A stretch of 64,000 bases of DNA from RGEC01 sp964626685 (GTDB taxonomy: Bacteria; Bacteroidota; Bacteroidia; NS11-12g; UBA955), in the NCBI GenBank assembly GCA_964626685.1, contig CAZVJY010000007.1, positions 62,001-126,000 on the forward strand, given 5' to 3'. The notes under the pieces were generated by a model. It was not told the origin of the DNA. It saw nothing but the letters and a program-made list of their open reading frames with translations, and did not search any database. Position numbers and translations under genes: made by a program. This document shows, piece by piece, positions 25,116-33,905 of the stretch (position 1 is its first letter; each line of letters opens with the position of its first letter).

Positions 25116-26528
25116 TTAGCCGGGAAAAATCTGCAGTGAAGTAATCACGGAAGGCCAGAAACCCACAAGAAGCGTTATCAGTAAAGAAACCAAAAGAAAA
25201 GCAACTTCAAGCATTCCGATGCTGATTTTAACATTCCCATTCTCGGATGAGAAAAAAGCATTTTTGAACACCCTGAAATAATATGCAATACTGATAGCAG
25301 AGCCAAGCAGTGCAATGATTAACAGCCAGGGATATGACGAAATGATGCCACTAAACAATCCATATTTGCCCGCAAATCCAGCAGTAAGCGGAATACCTGC
25401 CATGGAAAACATTGACACAACCAACACCAGCGATAGCCATTTGCTTTGTTTGCCAAATCCGTTAAAATTTTCAAAATCAAAACTTTCTTTCCCTTCAGCG
25501 GTCTTGTCTAGCAAATAGAAGATGCAAACGGCACTGCTTGCGTAGGCAAGCAAATAGACCAGCAAAGCCCAGAAACCATCCACAGGAATAGCCAGAATTG
25601 CCATCAGCATATATCCGGCATGAGCCACACTTGAATAAGCCAATGTTCTTTTTAAGGAACTTTGTCTGATCGCTGAAATGTTTCCGAATATAATTGTAAC
25701 AGCGGCAGAGATTGCAAGAGTCATCCCCCAAAATCCCTTCATATCATTGAGCCCGTAATTAAACAAACGGAAGAAAGCGGCAAAAGCGGCAATTTTAACC
25801 ACTGTGGCCATAAAAACCGTTGTCCTGTTTGGGCTTCCGTCGTATACATCAGGACTCCAGAAATGAAAAGGGAATGCAGAAACTTTGAAAAGCATACCCG
25901 CCATAAGCAAGAGCACACCGGCTGTAATCAAATTACTTTTAATACCTATGTGACTTAACATAGAGATAGCCCTGTTGATGCTCTCCAGCTCCAAACTGCC
26001 GGAACCACCATAAATAAAGGCGCATCCCATAAGGAATATAGCCGTGCTGAAAGCACCCATTAAGAAGTATTTAACCGCAGATTCGTTGGATGAAAGATCT
26101 GATTTTTTACTTCCGGCCAACACATATAGGGGAATGGATAAGACTTCTATTCCCAAGAAGAGCATAATGAGATTGCTGAAAGAGGTCATCAGCATGCCTC
26201 CGCAAATACTGAAAAGCATGAGCGCAGGCAAATCTGCACCTGTATGATTGTTTCTGGAAAACAAACCAAAAACCATCAGCAGTGCCAATACCAGAACAAT
26301 AGAGAAAGCTATTGCAGTTGAATCCCAAATAAGCATATTTGCGGGAACCAATTTGGTTTGCCAATCGGGTATATTCTTTTCGATAACACCTTTCCAGTCT
26401 TTGATCAGGAAAACCATTGCCAAGATCAGCAACGGTATAGTTATGATAAGCGACTTGGTTTCAGCTTTTCTGATGCCGTAATACAACACAAAAATGGCGC
26501 CTATGAATAAAATTAAAAGTGATGTCAT
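25116..26528 (-). CDS. nuoN: NADH-quinone oxidoreductase subunit N
   Basis: The 470-residue polytopic protein is one of three antiporter-like proton channels of complex I. About 14 membrane helices are evident, with the discontinuous-helix lysine/glutamate features (LFLGIEVLSIPLYVL; ASAFPFHFWSPDVYDGSP) characteristic of NuoN. It overlaps nuoM by 4 bp (ATGA) and ends the operon. Opposite in direction to the small outer-membrane gene whose stop abuts its own. Confidence 0.94.
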   Translation of the reverse strand: MTSLLILFIGAIFVLYYGIRKAETKSLIITIPLLILAMVFLIKDWKGVIEKNIPDWQTKLVPANMLIWDSTAIAFSIVLVLALLMVFGLFSRNNHTGADLPALMLFSICGGMLMTSFSNLIMLFLGIEVLSIPLYVLAGSKKSDLSSNESAVKYFLMGAFSTAIFLMGCAFIYGGSGSLELESINRAISMLSHIGIKSNLITAGVLLLMAGMLFKVSAFPFHFWSPDVYDGSPNRTTVFMATVVKIAAFAAFFRLFNYGLNDMKGFWGMTLAISAAVTIIFGNISAIRQSSLKRTLAYSSVAHAGYMLMAILAIPVDGFWALLVYLLAYASSAVCIFYLLDKTAEGKESFDFENFNGFGKQSKWLSLVLVVSMFSMAGIPLTAGFAGKYGLFSGIISSYPWLLIIALLGSAISIAYYFRVFKNAFFSSENGNVKISIGMLEVAFLLVSLLITLLVGFWPSVITSLQIFPG

Positions 26529-27967
26529 GAGATTACCTCCTTCGTGTTCTGTATCAAAAGCAGCAGGTTCTTAACCGCAGGTGCACTTATATCCATTAGT
26601 TTTTGTGGAAATAAACCAAACAACAAAACAAGAATGACTATGCCACTCAGTGCAATCCATTCATGCCATTGAAGCGATGGAAATGAAGTTCCCTTTGCCT
26701 CACCGAACATAGAAAACTGATACATTCTAAGCATATATACAGCGCAAAGAATAATAGTGATTCCTGCAAGTACACCCCAAATAGGGTGATACCCAAATAC
26801 AGACTTAAGCAGTAACAATTCTCCGGGAAAACCATTGGTAAAAGGAACGGCCGTTGCTCCCAATACAATTATCAGAAACAGCACGGCAAATGCTCTTGAC
26901 TGACCGGCCATACCACCAAGATTATCCAGCAAACGCGTTTGATTTCTTCTTTCAATAATGTCAACTGCTAGAAACAATCCAACCGCATTTACACCATGGC
27001 TGAACATTTGAAGTATGCCTCCCTGAATGCCTGTTTCTCCTGCCACCGCTATGCCAGCCGCAATCAGTCCTACGTGAGATAGTGATGAATAGGCAACAAT
27101 GCGTTTCATGTCATTTTGCCTGATAGCGATGAGTGCACCGTATATCACACCAGTAATACCTGCCGCTACAATAAATGGGACAAAGATGGGCAATGCCTCG
27201 GGAACCATAGGCATAAACCAGCGAAGCAAACCATATAAACCCATCTTGAGCATAATGCCTGAAAGTAGCATGGTACCTGAAGCTGGCGCTTCTGTGTAGG
27301 TGGAAGGTTGCCAGCCGTGCAGTGGCATTAGGGGAATTTTTACGGCAAAAGCCAAAAGCAATCCCAACCCAACCCAAAAAGCTTCTTTGGCACTGAGCTG
27401 AACCGCTACAAGGGATTCATACGAGAATGATGAAGCATCGGGAGTTTTGCTGAACAGATAAATCAGTGAAGCCAGCATGGCTAAACTGCCAATAAATGTA
27501 TAGATAAAGAAACGGAGAGTTGTTTTGAAACGTTCACCATCTCCCCACAAACCTGCTATAAAGTAGATTGGAATCAAGGCAAGTTCCCAGAATATGTAGA
27601 ACATTAAACCATCTCTTGCGACAAATACGCCATTCAAGGCACCCTGCATTCCTATGATGAGCGCAAACAGGAGCGGTATATCTTCTTTTTTATTGAATGC
27701 TGATAACAGAATCAGTGGGGCAAGAATATTGGTTAGCAACAGCAAAATCATGCTAATCCCATCAATTCCTGTATGAAAATGGATCGCAGAAGAAAACCAG
27801 ACTCTGTTCCACTGCCACTGAACACCAGCTTCCGGATTAAAATTAAGGAAAAAATACAGCAGTACAAATCCGGTAATCAGTGAACCTGCAAGCGCAATCA
27901 ACCTTGACCATTTGCCCGCCCAGGCCGACAAAACAGCTGTAACTATTGGGATTAAAATCAATTCCAC
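26525..27967 (-). CDS. nuoM: NADH-quinone oxidoreductase subunit M
   Basis: The 480-residue membrane subunit is the middle antiporter-like proton channel of complex I. Seen are the conserved glutamate region FYIFWELALIPIYFI, the lysine-bearing FAVKIPLMPLHGWQPSTYTEAP, and YSSLSHVGLIAAGI in the discontinuous helix. Length is close to the usual 480-510. It starts 2 bp after the nuoL stop and overlaps nuoN by 4 bp, so the three are tightly coupled. Confidence 0.95.
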   Translation of the reverse strand: MELILIPIVTAVLSAWAGKWSRLIALAGSLITGFVLLYFFLNFNPEAGVQWQWNRVWFSSAIHFHTGIDGISMILLLLTNILAPLILLSAFNKKEDIPLLFALIIGMQGALNGVFVARDGLMFYIFWELALIPIYFIAGLWGDGERFKTTLRFFIYTFIGSLAMLASLIYLFSKTPDASSFSYESLVAVQLSAKEAFWVGLGLLLAFAVKIPLMPLHGWQPSTYTEAPASGTMLLSGIMLKMGLYGLLRWFMPMVPEALPIFVPFIVAAGITGVIYGALIAIRQNDMKRIVAYSSLSHVGLIAAGIAVAGETGIQGGILQMFSHGVNAVGLFLAVDIIERRNQTRLLDNLGGMAGQSRAFAVLFLIIVLGATAVPFTNGFPGELLLLKSVFGYHPIWGVLAGITIILCAVYMLRMYQFSMFGEAKGTSFPSLQWHEWIALSGIVILVLLFGLFPQKLMDISAPAVKNLLLLIQNTKEVIS

Positions 27968-27969
27968 TG

Positions 27970-29862
27970 TTATCTGAATATATTAAGAACCAACATCAAT
28001 ATAATACCTATGACCATGTAAAGAAGGTAGGATTGAATCCGCCCATTTTGCAATTTAACAAACAGCCCGGAAATACGGGTGGTGCCTGAAGAAACCCAAT
28101 CCATGATGGCAGAGAAAATGCCTTTATCGGTTTTTGCAAACAAGACACCTGCCTTTTCGACATTTTTCACAAATAAACCATCGTACAATTCATCAACAAA
28201 GAACTTACCTGCCGGCCATTTAGCGATGCCTTGAATGGCATTGTCCGCTTCTGGTACAGCAGATTTAGCAATGTATTTGTTGCGTGTATAGATCCAGGCA
28301 GCAACAAAAGCACTTACTGCGATACCCATTAAAATCCATTCTGTTTGGTGTGAAGGATGATGAAGGGTATCCTGAGAAGTTCCTATTACTGGTGAGAGCC
28401 AGTTTTTTAACCATTGTGCGTGGTCATGGGTAAACAACTCCGGAAGATTGAGTAAACCTCCTGCCAAACTAAGCAGAGCCAGCACAATCAACGGAAAAGT
28501 AATCAAGACCGGAGATTCATGAAGGTGTTTCTTTTGATCTTCAGTCCCCCTAAAGCTTCCAAGGAAAGTAACCATAAAAACACGGAACATATATATTCCT
28601 GTTATGAGGGCACTGCATACAGCCAAAAACCAAACCACTGGTTGCTCAGTGAATACCATGGCCAGTATTTCATCTTTGCTGAAAAAGCCACTGAAGAAAG
28701 GCATTCCGCTTATGGCCAATGTGCCAATCAAAAAGGTAAAATAAGTAATGGGCATTGCTGCTTTCAACCCACCCATTTTCCGAATATCCTGCTCCCCTCC
28801 CATACCATGAATTACACTGCCTGACCCAAGAAAAAGCAGGGCTTTGAAAAAAGCATGGGTAACCAGATGAAACATGGCCGCTGAGTAGGCACCAACACCG
28901 AGAGCAATAAACATAAGGCCAAGCTGACTGACAGTACTGTAGGCCAGAACTTTTTTGATATCATTTTGCTTAAGTCCAATGAGCGCAGCTAGAATACTGG
29001 TAGCAAGTCCTACCCAAAGGATTAGCTGTTGTGCCACAGGAGCCATTTCAAACAAAATATTGCATCTAACGACTAAATAAACCCCGGCGGTAACCATGGT
29101 GGCTGCATGTATGAGGGCAGAAACCGGCGTAGGACCTGCCATTGCATCAGGAAGCCAGGTGTACAGCGGTATTTGGGCACTTTTGCCCATAGCTCCTACA
29201 AAAAATGATATACAAATGGCTGTTACCAACCCGGTAGATAGTGCCCCGGATTGAGCTGCCGCAAAAACATCAACATAATTAAGAGATTTACAATTTGCGA
29301 TTACCAGGAACAGCCCAACCAAGAGACCAAGATCTCCTATTCTATTCATAATAAATGCCTTGCGGGCAGCCTTTCCGTATTCAGCGTTGCGATACCAGAA
29401 TCCAATTAATAAATAGGAGCAAAGCCCTACCCCTTCCCATCCAAAAAACAACATCAGGAAGTTGCTGCCCATAACAAGAATGAGCATGTTAAAAACGAAC
29501 AGATTCAGATAAGCAAAAAACTTGTAGAATCCTGCATCTCCATGCATGTAGGAAATGGAGTAAATGTGAATGAGAAAACCAATACCGGTTATCACAAGCA
29601 TCATTATCGAGGTTAATCGATCTGCCTGAATGGCAAAATCTACAAACAGGTCTCCTACAGATAAAAATGTAAATGCGGAAGATTCAAACGCAGTTTGTCC
29701 AGCCCCTAGACTCATGAATATTTGTAGGGAGAAAACAAATGATACAAGGATGCTTAAGGAAGAGATCCAGCCTGTTATTTTTTCTGAAAGGTACTTGCCG
29801 ACTAAACCGGAAAACAAAAACCCGAAAAAGGGTGATAGCAGGATTAAAAACAGGGTATTCAT
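27970..29862 (-). CDS. nuoL: NADH-quinone oxidoreductase subunit L
   Basis: The 630-residue subunit is the distal antiporter-like proton channel and carries the long lateral helix that braces the membrane arm. FFGWEGVGLCSYLLIGFWY contains the conserved glutamate; SAQIPLYTWLPDAMAGPTPVSA holds the channel lysine-region motif; the C-terminal hydrophobic helix (YLLYMVIGIILMLVLNIF) matches the final anchor. Size is normal for NuoL. Its ATG overlaps the nuoK stop by one base (TAATG), indicating coupled translation. Confidence 0.96.
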   Translation of the reverse strand: MNTLFLILLSPFFGFLFSGLVGKYLSEKITGWISSLSILVSFVFSLQIFMSLGAGQTAFESSAFTFLSVGDLFVDFAIQADRLTSIMMLVITGIGFLIHIYSISYMHGDAGFYKFFAYLNLFVFNMLILVMGSNFLMLFFGWEGVGLCSYLLIGFWYRNAEYGKAARKAFIMNRIGDLGLLVGLFLVIANCKSLNYVDVFAAAQSGALSTGLVTAICISFFVGAMGKSAQIPLYTWLPDAMAGPTPVSALIHAATMVTAGVYLVVRCNILFEMAPVAQQLILWVGLATSILAALIGLKQNDIKKVLAYSTVSQLGLMFIALGVGAYSAAMFHLVTHAFFKALLFLGSGSVIHGMGGEQDIRKMGGLKAAMPITYFTFLIGTLAISGMPFFSGFFSKDEILAMVFTEQPVVWFLAVCSALITGIYMFRVFMVTFLGSFRGTEDQKKHLHESPVLITFPLIVLALLSLAGGLLNLPELFTHDHAQWLKNWLSPVIGTSQDTLHHPSHQTEWILMGIAVSAFVAAWIYTRNKYIAKSAVPEADNAIQGIAKWPAGKFFVDELYDGLFVKNVEKAGVLFAKTDKGIFSAIMDWVSSGTTRISGLFVKLQNGRIQSYLLYMVIGIILMLVLNIFR

Positions 29863-30188
29863 TATCCTTTCAATTTGTCAAACAGCCCTACATCCGTGCT
29901 TCTGGTATTGCGATATATCATGACAATGATAGCCAGACCAACCGCGGCTTCAGCAGCTGCTACCACCATGATAAAAAAAACAAACAATTGCCCTGCTGCA
30001 TCTCCCATGTAGGAAGAAAATGCCACAAAAAGCAGGTTAACCGCATTCAGCATCAATTCAATACACATGAGTAGCACAATGGCATTTCTTCTTGTAAGTA
30101 CACCAAACAGTCCTATACAAAAAAGCACACTACTCAAATAGATATAGTGACTGATGTCTAGTGTGTTAAAAATCGAATCGGGGTTCAT
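29862..30188 (-). CDS. nuoK: NADH-quinone oxidoreductase subunit K
   Basis: The 108-residue, three-helix subunit lies between NuoJ and NuoN in the membrane arm. The proton-path glutamates are present in VLLMCIELMLNAVNLLFV and AAAEAAVGLAIIVMIYR. The start ATG lies 5 bp after the nuoJ stop. Confidence 0.95.
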   Translation of the reverse strand: MNPDSIFNTLDISHYIYLSSVLFCIGLFGVLTRRNAIVLLMCIELMLNAVNLLFVAFSSYMGDAAGQLFVFFIMVVAAAEAAVGLAIIVMIYRNTRSTDVGLFDKLKG

Positions 30189-30193
30189 TTGTA

Positions 30194-30730
30194 TTATGAT
30201 TCTGAATTACTGTTTTCATTAAATGTCTGTCTCTTACCAAGCAGCACGGCTCCAACCATAGCAGCCAGAAACAGAATTCCGGACAATTCAAAAGGTACTA
30301 AATAGTCTGTAAACAGCACTTTTCCCAGGTTTTTAACCAATCCTATATTGTCAGCAGGATTGCGCATGATTTGCTCTGATGAGCGATGCAGTGCTGCAGC
30401 AAGCGTAACCAGCAATAATCCTGCAGATATGGCAGCACCTACGTACCAACCCACCTTCACAACAGGCTCATTTTCTTTGTTGAGATTGAGTAGCATGAGC
30501 ACGAATAGAAAGAGCACCATGATGGCACCTGCATACACTATAAGGTTTACTACCGCCAGAAATTGGGCATTAAGCAATACATAATGCGCTGAAATACTAA
30601 AAAATGTTAGTATGAGCGCCAGTACGCTGTATATCGGATTATTATTGGTGACAACATACAGCGCACACAGAATGGTAATGAAGGACAAAATGAGAAATGC
30701 AGGAGGCAATCCTAATAATGATAATAGCAT
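30194..30730 (-). CDS. nuoJ: NADH-quinone oxidoreductase subunit J
   Basis: I start it at the ATG at 30730, giving MLLSLLGLPPAFLILSFITI and only one base between it and the nuoI stop; a 14-codon upstream extension would overlap nuoI and is hydrophilic. The roughly 178-residue subunit has five hydrophobic helices; NLIVYAGAIMVLFLFVLMLLN is the conserved helix with the pi-bulge region found in NuoJ, and NPIYSVLALIL is the family's N-terminal motif. The C-terminus ends in a polar tail. Confidence 0.93.
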   Translation of the reverse strand: MLLSLLGLPPAFLILSFITILCALYVVTNNNPIYSVLALILTFFSISAHYVLLNAQFLAVVNLIVYAGAIMVLFLFVLMLLNLNKENEPVVKVGWYVGAAISAGLLLVTLAAALHRSSEQIMRNPADNIGLVKNLGKVLFTDYLVPFELSGILFLAAMVGAVLLGKRQTFNENSNSES

Positions 30731-30731
30731 A

Positions 30732-31271
30732 TTATTTGTTTTGATAGGTCCAGACCTGCCTCTTTGAAACATCTACCCTTTCATCCACGGGCTCAACCAG
30801 TTTGTCTTTTCCGTAAATGAAACTGCCTCTGTTGTATTCGGCATCCACTATTCTGTCTGTAAGGAATATGGCTTCTTTGGGACAAGCCTCTTCACAAAGT
30901 CCGCAGAATATGCAACGGAGCATATTTATTTCGTATGTAGCAGCGTATTTTTCTTCTCTGTAGAGATGTGATTCATCCGGTTTGGCTTCAGCAGCAATCA
31001 TGGTAATTGCTTCTGCAGGACAGGATACAGCGCAGAGACCGCATGCTGTGCATCGTTCGCGGCCTTCTTCATCCCGCTTCAATACGTGCTGTCCTCGGTA
31101 AACAGGTGCCACAGGTCTTTTTACATCAGGATAGCTTACAGTGGCTTTCTTTTTAAAGAAATGGCTGAAAGTAATCCACATACCATTCAGTATGGCAGGG
31201 AGATAAATCCTTTCCATAAAGGTCATATTTTTGTTTACGACCTTCTTACTTCTCTTGGTTAACGGTTCCAT
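30732..31271 (-). CDS. nuoI: NADH-quinone oxidoreductase subunit I
   Basis: The 179-residue peripheral subunit carries the two [4Fe-4S] clusters (N6a/N6b) that pass electrons toward the quinone site. Both motifs are intact: CTACGLCAVSCPAEA and CIFCGLCEEACPKEA. The N-terminal helix region (ERIYLPAILNGMWITFSHFF) is complete, so the gene is full length. Unusually, nuoH does not precede it: 33 bp upstream is an OmpA-like gene, so nuoA-H must lie elsewhere. The first gene of the visible nuoI-J-K-L-M-N set. Confidence 0.95.
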   Translation of the reverse strand: MEPLTKRSKKVVNKNMTFMERIYLPAILNGMWITFSHFFKKKATVSYPDVKRPVAPVYRGQHVLKRDEEGRERCTACGLCAVSCPAEAITMIAAEAKPDESHLYREEKYAATYEINMLRCIFCGLCEEACPKEAIFLTDRIVDAEYNRGSFIYGKDKLVEPVDERVDVSKRQVWTYQNK

Positions 31272-31304
31272 ACTACAAATCCAAACAACACCAATTAAAC
31301 CACT

Positions 31305-32522
31305 TTAGCGCTTGATATGTTTGGCCTTAATTTTATATTTTTTTCTCAGTTCACCTTTGGTTTTTGTTTTGCGAACACTATTCAGGTCGATGTCTTTGAT
31401 AACGGTTTCACCGTCATTTAACAAAACAAATAACTTACCATCCTGAATGCTGCCATAGTTTACATACCATTTACTTCCTTTTTTGGTAGCAGGTATAATG
31501 GTAGGCGGCTCATAAGAAACCACATAAATGTCTTTTACCTTGTAGCTTTTGTCCTTGAATGCAGCTATCTTGCTTTTTCCGGCTACACCGCACAGATTAA
31601 TCTGACCAGGGCATTTCAGCGGAATGGTAACCTTCATGTTTTCTTTGGTCTTTGCCATGGTTACACGCACAGATTTGTCCTGCTCGAGGTAATCTTCCCC
31701 TTTAGGTTTGTACACACTCAGTTTTGCCTTTTTGTATGTTTCAAGATCAAGATTTACCGTAAAACTGGCCGGCTTTTTCAAACATGTATCTCCAGCCATT
31801 TTAATTTTGTAAATACCGGCCCAGTTAAAGCCATCCCCTTTCATGGTTCTCAAAGGGGTACCGCTTTCAAATATCTCTTCGAGTTCTGATTTACGATCGA
31901 TGGTAATACAGCCATTGCTGTTTCTGCACATACGGAAAAAATCACAACGATTCAACGTTACGGAAACACCCTGACCAATAAACACAGTAGTATCTTTTAC
32001 GCAGGTGTCTTTGGGTGGTGGTGGTGGCGGAGGTGGTGGTGGTGCGGGTTTTTCAATAATCGTAATTTCCACACGGCGATTCTTCGCTTTTTTCTCTTCA
32101 TCTACCTCATTTTTCTCCCTGGGTTTGGAACGTCCGAAATAAACGCGTCCAACTACAGATGTATCTATGTCTTTTTCCATCAGCCAGTCATATACCTCAT
32201 CCACACGACGCTGCGACAACTGAAGATTGTAGTCATCATTTCCCGTGCTATCGGTATGACCCGTTAACATCATTTTGTATTCTCTTTTCGATTTTAAATC
32301 TTCCAGTAGCTTTTCAAGTTTCACAACTTCGCTTTTCTTCAGTGCTGATTTGTTGAAATCAAAATAAATCTGAACAGCGGGAGCAATCTCCTTTGGGGGT
32401 TTGGGTCTACTGCCTGCAGGTTTTGGTTGCGCAGGTCTTGGAGTGGTGGTTTGAGACCAAGCCGATGATGAATACATCAGACCAAGAAACAAAACAGCAC
32501 GAACACAACGGTTTTTTATCAT
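31305..32522 (-). CDS. OmpA-family protein with N-terminal OmpA domain and polyproline linker
   Basis: The 405-residue protein has a signal peptide (CVRAVLFLGLMYSSSAWSQ), then a Pro/Lys-rich segment and an OmpA-like peptidoglycan-binding domain at about residues 48-155: IYFDFNKSALKKSE, LTGHTDSTGNDDYNLQLSQRR and KNRRVEITI. A run of ten prolines follows (about 160-170, from the repeat at 32013-32045). The remaining 230 residues contain cysteines (CVKDTT, CDFFRMCRNSNGC, DTCLKK) and are not recognised. The domain order is the reverse of classical OmpA, in which a beta-barrel comes first. Only 33 bp separate it from nuoI, so nuoI-N may be cotranscribed with it. Confidence 0.85.
   Translation of the reverse strand: MIKNRCVRAVLFLGLMYSSSAWSQTTTPRPAQPKPAGSRPKPPKEIAPAVQIYFDFNKSALKKSEVVKLEKLLEDLKSKREYKMMLTGHTDSTGNDDYNLQLSQRRVDEVYDWLMEKDIDTSVVGRVYFGRSKPREKNEVDEEKKAKNRRVEITIIEKPAPPPPPPPPPPKDTCVKDTTVFIGQGVSVTLNRCDFFRMCRNSNGCITIDRKSELEEIFESGTPLRTMKGDGFNWAGIYKIKMAGDTCLKKPASFTVNLDLETYKKAKLSVYKPKGEDYLEQDKSVRVTMAKTKENMKVTIPLKCPGQINLCGVAGKSKIAAFKDKSYKVKDIYVVSYEPPTIIPATKKGSKWYVNYGSIQDGKLFVLLNDGETVIKDIDLNSVRKTKTKGELRKKYKIKAKHIKR
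32013..32045. repeat. GGT-type trinucleotide repeat encoding the polyproline linker
   Basis: On the plus strand the bases are GGT/GGC/GGA triplets in uninterrupted phase, reading as CCA/CCG/CCT proline codons of the OmpA-like gene. Such tracts can change length by slippage without breaking the frame. Confidence 0.75.
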
Positions 32523-32605
32523 GATTTGAGTGCGAAAATATGCCTTTTGCGGGATGTTACAAGTGAATTTCCTTCACAATTATCCCACATTTTATCAATA
32601 ACGCC

Positions 32606-33853
32606 TCAGGCAATAAACTTTTCCTCATCTTTAATTACATATTGAATTGTATCACACGCCTGCAGGATTTCTTCTTTGGTGATGATAAGTGGTGGAGCAA
32701 AGCGAATAATATGTTGATGGGTTTGCTTGGCCAGCAATCCTTTTTTTAGCAGGGCAATGCAAACATCCCACGCTGTTCTGTTATCACCGTAAGGACTAAT
32801 CTCTATGGCATTTAATAACCCTTTCCCCCTTACGGTTTTTACAAGTGGACTATCAATCTTGTTCAGCTCGAATCTGAATATTTCTCCCATTGCAGTGGCA
32901 TTTTCACACAATGCTTCATCCTGCAGTACTTTTATTGACGCCATAGCAACGGAACATGCAAGCGGATTTCCTCCAAAAGTGCTGCCATGCTGTCCGGGTT
33001 TAAGCGTATTCATCACATCCTCTCTTCCCAAAACTGCACTCACAGGATACACCCCTCCACCTAGAGCCTTACCCAACACCAGTAAATCGGGCTTTACACC
33101 TTCATGTTCGCAGCATGTCATGGCTCCGGTTCTTCCCAAGCCTGTTTGTACTTCGTCGGCAATCAGTAACACGTTGTGTCTTGTGCAAATTTCCCTAACA
33201 CCTTTCATATAACCGCTATCTGGCAGAATTACCCCCGCTTCACCCTGAATAGGTTCAACCATAAATGCCACAACATCGGGATCTCGGCAGATCGTTTCCA
33301 ATGCATGTAGATCGTTGTAATCAATAATATCAAAACCGGGCACAAAAGGTCCGAAGCTTTTTCTACTATTGCTGTCAGTGCTTGAAGAAATGGCAGCAAT
33401 GCTTCTTCCCCAAAAGTTACCGGCAGCGAATACCACCCTCGCCTTGTTTTCAGGAACGCCTTTAACCTCGTAGCCCCATTTTCTGGCCAGTTTTACTGCT
33501 GACTCTGACGCCTCCACACCTGTATTCATCGGTAATATGCGATCATATCCAAATGTTTCAGTCATAAATTGGGTATACGGCCCAAGACAGTCATTGTGAA
33601 AAGCCCTGCTGGTAAGCGATAATCTGGACGCCTGTTCACACAGGGCCTGCACAATTTTTGGGTGGGCATGCCCCTGATTTACCGCACTGTATGCTGACAA
33701 AAAATCCAGATATTTTCGGCCTTCGACATCCCACAGCCAAGCACCTGAACCTTTTGAAAGAACGACCGGCAACGGATGGTAATTGTGAACGCCATACCGA
33801 TCTTCCATTTCCACAAAACTTGCGGACAGACCGGTCATTTTATCATGCTCCAT
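32606..33853 (-). CDS. rocD: Ornithine aminotransferase
   Basis: The 415-residue PLP enzyme transfers the delta-amino group of ornithine to 2-oxoglutarate, giving glutamate-5-semialdehyde for proline or glutamate synthesis. It begins with YGVHNYHPLPVVLSKGSGAW, the ornithine aminotransferase signature. LLVLGKALGGGVYPVSAVLG contains the Schiff-base lysine, IADEVQTGLGRTG the aspartate that contacts the pyridine nitrogen, and HGSTFGGNPLA the phosphate region. The substrate pocket residues YHPLPV favour ornithine over acetylornithine. No arginase or proline gene is adjacent. A TAATTTTG box ends 4 nt before the ATG, so the mRNA may be leaderless. Confidence 0.94.
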   Translation of the reverse strand: MEHDKMTGLSASFVEMEDRYGVHNYHPLPVVLSKGSGAWLWDVEGRKYLDFLSAYSAVNQGHAHPKIVQALCEQASRLSLTSRAFHNDCLGPYTQFMTETFGYDRILPMNTGVEASESAVKLARKWGYEVKGVPENKARVVFAAGNFWGRSIAAISSSTDSNSRKSFGPFVPGFDIIDYNDLHALETICRDPDVVAFMVEPIQGEAGVILPDSGYMKGVREICTRHNVLLIADEVQTGLGRTGAMTCCEHEGVKPDLLVLGKALGGGVYPVSAVLGREDVMNTLKPGQHGSTFGGNPLACSVAMASIKVLQDEALCENATAMGEIFRFELNKIDSPLVKTVRGKGLLNAIEISPYGDNRTAWDVCIALLKKGLLAKQTHQHIIRFAPPLIITKEEILQACDTIQYVIKDEEKFIA

Positions 33854-33857
33854 GCTG

Positions 33858-33865
33858 CAAAATTA
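33858..33865 (-). promoter_or_regulatory. -7 promoter box 4 nt before the rocD start codon (leaderless candidate)
   Basis: On the minus strand this reads TAATTTTG, an exact TAnnTTTG match, then CAGC and the ATG at 33853. The 52-bp divergent spacer to the next plus-strand gene contains no second good box. Confidence 0.5.
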
Positions 33866-33905
33866 GTTTAAATAGGATAGAAATCTTTTGTAAATTGCCC
33901 ATCTG

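Noticed and set aside
32013..32045. A CRISPR-like or regulatory repeat
   Set aside because: It is a perfect in-frame codon repeat encoding prolines within the OmpA-like gene.
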